This document shows positions 57,729-64,000 of a DNA stretch of 64,000 bases, piece after piece; within the stretch, counting starts at the first letter, position 1; each line of letters starts with the position of its first letter. The notes below the pieces were generated by a model that worked only from the letters and a program-made list of their open reading frames with translations, was not told the origin of the DNA and ran no database searches. This DNA comes from Xiphydria camelus (Eukaryota; Arthropoda; Insecta; Hymenoptera; Xiphydriidae), in contig OY783201.1 of the NCBI GenBank assembly GCA_963678675.1, positions 18,779,769 through 18,843,768 on the forward strand, read 5' to 3'. The position numbers and the translations under genes are program-made.

Positions 57729-59264
57729 CCACTGTACCTACTGACAGCTACAGAGTATATAGGTACTGATATTTCAACTTAAGGTAGTACCTCCACAAGA
57801 TCGTTGTATTAAGAAATGGTTGAAATTTGACATATATGTTATTTAATGCATTATCCAAACATCTGTGTAATTTAAATAAGTTTGACCACCCCAAACCTGA
57901 GATATTTACACTTGAAGTTGGCTTGATTTACACGTAACAGATACGTTATGATGGGCAAAACAGTACGTCATTAATTCTACCGTCAAAACTAAAATTAAGA
58001 AGTTGATAAAAAACGAGTATAAGGTAGAATAGGATATCACGAATAATGTGAAAAAAAATGAGAATGATTCATCATCTAGTTTCCAAGATATAACCATGAG
58101 AAGCCCTCACAATTTTGGTCGTATAGCATATATCTGCAAGGCCTGCAAGCGAACGAGTGCATGGAGGGGGAACGGAACAGCGAGCCACGATCGTCGCTCA
58201 CACGCACACAAAAGAGTGCGTCGCTGTATATACAAGCTATTTCATGTATTGGGGCAAAGCCCGAACAGTGTCCCGGCAAAAAGTTTACTGGCAATGGTAG
58301 ATCAAAAACACAATATAGAATATATTTTACGGCAATAAATGATATCCATCGTATTATCTATTAGTACCGAGTTAACATTGCGTAGTTTTTAATTTTATTT
58401 ACTACTAATTAAACCAATTATCAATATTTTAAAGATGAACATGGTATGTAAATTTTGGTTGCGGTTGTTGCGGAGGAACTACCTTAAATCCAATAGCATT
58501 CTGAAACTATTGCAAATTAGGAAATGTCCGATAGAATTGAGATTCCGGTTATTGAAAAGTATTAGAATTGAAGATAGTTTAACTAGAAAACGTTATAATA
58601 TTAGAGATATGCATGCTTATACCACGGTACTGACAAAAAATTGTATGATATACCTTTCTTTACCGAAAATCCTGCACTGGTACGATAATCTCTTATTGCA
58701 AAAAAATGTAAGCATTTCGTATTTAGTGTACTTTCAGATGTCACCATGATAAATTGCTGAACTAGAAAGTAAATGGCGCATTGGCGGAAAGAACTGAAAA
58801 TAAGAAAATATATTAGATCTGTATGACAAAAGTTGATTTTTGTTTCCCGGTTCAAAAATAAATATTTGAATATACCTAACTATTATGCGTAGACGTAGAG
58901 TAAGTAACGCTCTATGATGTTTATTATTAACATTCTCTTCGTACATTGAATTACAGAGGAAAATAGTTAAAGAAAGTAAGAAATCGTGTGTAAGACATGT
59001 ATGGTACTGACATTTAAGATGCTCTCCGCAACTTTTTACTGAATGATTCCAACTTTTTCTGGAAAGTTCGTCTTAGATAATTAAAATACTAATATATCTT
59101 TGATATATAGTTAAGGATTTTTTTATTCAATATTCCATACCTTAAGGTAGCAAAAAGGCTGGACACAAAAATCACAGTTAGAAAAGTATTACCCAATACT
59201 TATTTGGTCTTCTCCTTGCTAGGCGTAGTGCAACATTTATATCTTATTAAGAATTTAGTTACAC
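57729..59264. other. No gene recognised
   Basis: A 104-residue frame at 58435-58749 (MNMVCKFWLRLLRRNYLKSN...) has no recognised domain and lies in AT-rich DNA. The patch at 58130-58270 is more G+C-rich, without a clear product. Confidence 0.35.
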
Positions 59265-59600
59265 CATATATTATCCATCTTAGGCCCAATATTTTGAATT
59301 GGTCGTAATAAAAGGACTCCTTCTTTCCTGTCGTGGATCGGGAGGTGATGCTTCGTTTTTTTTTCTGTTTAAGGAGGTGATCAGCTGAGTATCTCATCGA
59401 TTTTGATTAGTTTTACGAGGGTTACTCTTTAGTGCCTCAGTATAACTTTACAAAGGCTCATCAAAAAATCGGTGGGATACTTAAACGGTCCTATTCTCTT
59501 GATAGTTGCAGTGTAAAAATTTTGCGTTACAAAGATGCGCGGTAGATTATCCATCTTAGGCCCAATATTTTCAACTCTCGTAATAAAAGCAGTCCGGTTT
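59265..59600. repeat. Direct repeat pair and dispersed repeat fragment
   Basis: ATTATCCATCTTAGGCCCAA and about 25 further bases occur at 59269-59313 and again at 59547-59592. Between them, 59393-59490 is related to 47872-47990. This could be a repeat flanked by a duplication. Confidence 0.65.
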
Positions 59601-61224
59601 GATCTTATCGCCTGACTTTATTACTCATGCTGCGTCATTATTGATATACTCGTCGCTGGGGGGGGGGGGTTTGGACTTAAATATCCGCTTCGGAGAAACT
59701 GCTTTCTACGGTAGAACGGTCTTAACCCGCGATACGGGTGCACCACTCTCGAGCCACGTTCCGGGCCTTTGCCGCTTCTATTTAGTAATCCCTGACGTAA
59801 GCCGAGAGTTTACAAGGAATATTTAAGTCTCCGCTAAGCCTGGATTAAGGCAAGGCCAACACCTTGATTAGCGGAGACAAGCTCTTGTTTTTTCCGTCGA
59901 CAACGTCTTGCAAGACCGCTGGAACAATTAGGCTTAGGCGCTCCCCCAATATTGGGGAGATTCTAAGGGTGCATCTATTTCTGTAACTACTATAGCAATT
60001 AGTATTAAAATTGGTTTAAATTCACTATGGAAAACGTTTCGCACATATTGTTCAGAAATATTACCTACACTAAAATATTACTATTCCTACGATATCTACG
60101 AAATCTTGCTATGTTGCGGTATTTTCTGATCCCATTTAAAATCAGCATGTAAAGTGTTCGTATGTAAACTTTATTTTTGAGTTCTATAGATTTAATTTTC
60201 TTAAAAAGTATTTCGATGCGTATTGCGACGTTACTAATTCGTATCATGAAAATTTCGGCTGTTCCGTTTCTGTTCTATGTATCAAGTCTCGATGTCTCTC
60301 CACCTTGTTTTCAATCCTTGGCACGAGTCTCTTAATATGAAGTCATTTGTAATAAGTAAATATGGGGTTTGTGTAAAAAAGAATTGTACATAATCATGTT
60401 TATGCATAGTCATGCATAATTATACAGGCTGTTTTAAAAATGTCATCTATGGGTTCTATAGAGATATTCCTGAATAAAAAGTAAGTTCGAAAATGCCGAG
60501 TAATATTTTCGCTGTCGCATTGTTCGAAACTTACCTATAACTGATGAAAATCTAACCAATCGGATGCTCCGAATAATCTATCGTAGACTAAATGTACCTC
60601 GTACAGTGACCTCGTACCTTTGGCAGAAGTGCATTCTGTTCGCTTCACTTTGAAGAGTACATCCTCCCGTTCTCTTAGAACAACTAGTTATAAGTAAACT
60701 ATTTCGAATTCCATCTTCAAGTTTTGCATGCAAATCGAATGTCCTGCGAATGCTGCATATTGTATACGACGAGGAAGTAGCCGCTTTTATCTACTTTTCC
60801 TTCACAACTCGTCAAATATAAATAAGGTAGTTCGGATGCAGCCTCATAGCTGGGTGTACAGTCGTATGTCGCTACAATTTCCGCATGAATTATTCTCCGA
60901 ACTCGCAAAAGTGATGACGCGTCGAATAAAACAACGTCTTCGAACGCAGCTTAAACGGGCATAACCATAGTGGTTGTCGCCGTATTCTTTTCTTTCTTTC
61001 CGCAGCTACCCTTGGAAAATGTCCCTAAATTTTCGAACACGCTTCTTTTCACAAGGAGAGGACAAGCCGAGTATCTCTTCGATTCTGATAAATTGTTGCA
61101 TGATTATTTCGGGGCATAGAAAAATAACTTTATAACGCCGCAAGTCGACACTCTTCGTTGTTTTTGAGTATAAATCGGAATTTTAGGTCACGTCGATGAA
61201 TCGCGCTCGGACCTGGAGGAATTG
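59601..61224. other. No gene recognised
   Basis: An inverted pair GTCTCCGCTAA / TTAGCGGAGAC at 59827-59876 and a poly-G tract at about 59657-59666 were seen. No supported gene. Confidence 0.35.
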
Positions 61225-62630
61225 ATAGACATTAAGATGCCTCCCTCTAGGTTTTCTCGCATCTTTAGGATAGTATCAGTGTCTCGATAATACGTCCTAA
61301 TAAAATGAAACCTATAATTAAAAGGGTGTCTCCATTTCCGAACACTTTTGTACACTCAAACTATTTTTCATCAATTCTACACGACCATCAACACATCGTA
61401 ATGCAGCGTTTCTTGTAAATAAGGAACCGAAAAATCGATTATTCAATACTGAAAATCGCGAGAGAGTTGGCAAGCAGATTGACAACCGCGATACTTTTAG
61501 CAATATTAGGTTTCTTGAGAACTTACGTTAAAATCGGGCTGCATTATAATCCGCGAGCCACCCTCGGGCATGCAGGAAAATTTACACACTTCATTGTGTT
61601 TATATTTTCTTATTGCGAGTTATCGTTTCACTAAGATTCTCCGTACTTTCAGGTGTATCTCTTGAGAAAAATCTGCTTTAAATACGAACATTTTTCATGT
61701 GACGCCGTCGAGTCGCTGCCAAATGTCATTGAGTTAAAAGGGATCTTTTTGTTTGCAATGAGTAATATATTGGGTTGATGCATAAGTTCCCGCCGTTTGT
61801 TTTCTTTTTTAAATTGCACGTTAAAAATAAAATGTTTTTCCATAATGTCTTGTGTTAATCGAAAGAAAAATTTTTGCTCCACAAGATAGCGTATTTGATT
61901 TTTTGGTTGGAGTTAATTTTTGTTAATTTTCAGATCATTTAAATGGAGTGTCAAGTCGACAAAAATGAGCATTTTCGACACATCTTCTTTTTGCGTTTAA
62001 TCGAGGTGCCAAAGCACAAATCTCGCGAGCCGCTTCCGTGGCTTTGGCACCTCGATTAAACGCAAAAAGAAGATGGTGTCGAAAATGCTCATTTTTGTCG
62101 ACTTGACACTCTATTTAAATGATCTGAAAATTAACAAAAATTAACTCCAACAAAAAAATCAAATACACTATCTTGTAGAGCAAAAAATTTTCTTTCGATT
62201 AACACAAAATATTATGCCAAAACATTTTATATTTAACGCGCAATTTAAAAAAGAAAACAAACGGCGGGAACTTATGTATCAACCCAATACATACAGCGAC
62301 CCCATGCCATTATGTAATGTAAATACTCAAGAAACCTAATATTGCTGAAAGTATCGCGGGTGTTAATTTGCTTGTGAACTCTCTCGCGATTTCCAGTATT
62401 GAATAAGAAATGTTCTGGCCACTTATTTACAAAAAACGCGGCATTACGATGTGTTGATGATGGTCGTGTAGAATTGATGAAAAATAGTTTGAGTGTATAT
62501 AAAAGTGTTCGGAAATGGCGATACCCTTTTAATTATAGGTTTTGTTTTAATAGGGCGTATGTCCGAGGCACTGCTACCACCCTAAAGTTAGGAGAAAACG
62601 CTAATGGTGGAGACAGGAACCTTAAAAAAA
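61225..62630. mobile_element. 1.4-kb foldback element containing a palindromic mariner
   Basis: The arm at 61225-61521 matches the reverse complement of 62326-62630 (for example TTTTTCATCAATTCTACACG, CTCTCGCGATTTTCAGTATTG). Both arms carry a frame reading NAALRCVDGRVELMKNSLSV in outward orientation, with differences. The spacer holds the mariner palindrome at 61770-62287. Terminal sequence and target duplication could not be fixed. Confidence 0.75.
61770..62287. mobile_element. 518-bp head-to-head mariner palindrome
   Basis: TIRs TTGGGTTGATGCATAAGTTC and, inverted, TTGGGTTGATACATAAGTTC, with TA flanks (61768-61769 and 62288-62289). Each arm of about 240 bp contains the 5' end of a mariner gene reading MECQVDKNEHFRHI (from 61942 on the plus strand, from about 62120 on the minus strand, where the ATG is changed). 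The loop is about 30 bp. Two copies of the 5' end facing each other is the structure; no transposase core remains. Confidence 0.85.
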
Positions 62631-63500
62631 TGAGTAACTTTCATATATGTGTAAGGTCTAAGAGCCGATAGTTTTTGAGAAAATTAGCATTCTTTGATCT
62701 CTATCGACGCTCGAAAAACCTCAAATGCTGGGCACTCGCCGAACGCTATGGACTGGCATTAGTGGTAGAGTGCTTACCCTTGCGAATTAACTCTGCGAAA
62801 GCCGATCAAAATTGGTTATGTGCTCATCTGGTCCTTTTTTTCGTCAGACGGCTAACCGTGCCATGGTCCCGATTCTCTCCTTCCCCTGCCCCGGATGCCT
62901 CGAATCTATTTCCCGGCAACCATATTCACAGGGCGAACTTCGTCTTTCTCGCCCAGCACAGCTGGTATATTTTATAATTACGCGAAGGCAACCGCCGGGA
63001 GCGAAGTGCTCTCCAGCGACGGTGAAAAAAGTTCATATTTTTTCAATTAAAACGCAGGATGGGGGCGAACTGAGAGGGTGGATTTTCGCGCGGCGTCGTA
63101 GGGAGACGGAGAGTCTTCCGACTCCATTAACGCGCCCATAAAATACCAGGACACCGTCGTCGCCGTCGCGCTAACTCGTTTCCACTTAAACGTAACAAGG
63201 GAGATCACCAAGTTTCTATTAAGAAGCCGAGCGCGAGGGGGATGCCGGCTACCGGGGTTGGCTGAAGCGCGTCGTCTCCAATTATGCGACTCTGCGGGAG
63301 AACTCTACGATATTACGAATTGGAGCGAACAAACCTTTTGTTGTATGTTGTAATGTGTATTTGTTCCAAGATTTGTAGTTCTTGCGTCCGTACGAAGGTA
63401 TTCGCCCAGAAAAACCATTCTCTTGGTAGAAAAAGTGAATAGAAACTTCCCAGAAATCGATCGTTTTACCTGATCTCTGTCCACCCAGGAGGAAATAAAT
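62631..63500. other. G+C-richer patch without a recognised gene
   Basis: Overlapping 100-109-residue frames on the plus strand (62675-62977, 62812-63141) have no recognised domain and cannot both be real. Confidence 0.35.
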
Positions 63501-63969
63501 CCTATATGTATATTTCTTATATAATCCTTATGTGGTTTTGGTCATATATGGATTATACATATATGGTTTCTATACTAACCATACAAGGTCTTTATATGGA
63601 TTACATGACATTCAAAAATCTGTATATCGTCCTTATATGTACCTCAGAACCAGACGAACGTAAGTCCAAAAACAGATATTTTCCGGTTATTAACGTTTTG
63701 CACGTAGAATTTTATTCTCCGTAACCGTAACAACGTATGCCCTTTAGAAAATTATCCTTTAAAATTAAGCTCGGTTATAAGAGCGTAAGTCCTAAGGTTT
63801 ATTCGAGCCAGATAAATTTTTTTTTTCACTTTTACTGGGCTCCTAGAAAGTTGACGGAATGTGACTTACGTCCATCTGGTTCTGAGGTACAGAATTATGG
63901 TTAATATAGAAATCATATACAATCCATATATGACCAAAACCACATATGGATTACGTGCAATAATATAGG
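63501..63969. mobile_element. Palindromic element at the window end
   Basis: Left text (ATGTGGTTTTGGTCATATAT, TACCTCAGAACCAGACGAAC) is repeated inverted at 63858-63945. Arms of about 160 and 120 bp, interior AT-rich. Target duplication not seen. Confidence 0.75.
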
Positions 63970-64000
63970 TATTATATACAGAACTTTTCCGCCTAGGCAG

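Noticed and set aside
58435..58749. 104-residue frame on the plus strand
   Set aside because: AT-rich, no recognised domain, no supporting splice or repeat context.

Overview
This window looks like repeat-dominated nuclear DNA of an arthropod, most likely an insect. The support is the AT-rich composition, short GT-AG introns inside transposon genes, and the element families present: PIF/Harbinger elements carrying MADF/BESS accessory genes, mariner, pogo-like, a THAP protein, and several transposon-borne 'uncharacterised' gene families common in insect genomes. The order cannot be decided from the sequence. No intact host gene was recognised. Every coding signal I can support is a decayed, frameshifted or truncated transposon gene, or an exon of unknown origin.

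Layout. 1-1.7 kb and 16.2-17.7 kb hold inverted copies of one repeat whose outer end is a near-perfect hairpin of about 205 bp. 3.4-6.8 kb is a 3.4-kb element with inverted repeats of about 550 bp and a broken gene with transposase-like motifs. 9.9-13 kb holds small inverted-repeat elements, two nested in one older repeat whose second copy at 24.2 kb preserves the empty site. 14.3-18.3 kb holds tRNA-derived repeats around a long palindromic element carrying an 811-bp TA-target insertion. 19.8-21.8 kb is a mariner pseudogene split by an element that is itself split by another. 22.1-24.0, 25.7-28.7 and 30.6-34.2 kb are three PIF/Harbinger elements with TWA target duplications. The last two each carry transposase remnants facing a MADF- or BESS-type gene.

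34.3-47.3 kb is bounded by inverted repeats of about 360 bp and seems to be one element swollen to 13 kb. The middle of its gene lies at 34.8-35.5 kb and its spliced cysteine-rich C terminus at 46.3-46.9 kb. Between them are nested TTAA-target, TAT-flanked, TA-target, 5S-derived and mariner-like insertions, plus an N-terminal piece of the same gene family. 48.8-49.6 kb is an internally deleted pseudogene. 50.8-56.7 kb is a TA-flanked element enclosing a 5-kb TTAA-flanked element with a broken THAP gene. 56.8-57.7 kb is a pogo-like remnant with a PHD-like finger. 61.2-62.6 and 63.5-64.0 kb are palindromic elements, the first holding a mariner folded back on itself.

Boundaries were set by reading inverted termini and short flanking duplications by eye. 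Family names rest on motifs remembered from known families, not on searches. There is no operon or pathway here: what ties the window together is the order of insertions, much of which can be read from empty sites, interrupted reading frames and nested target duplications.
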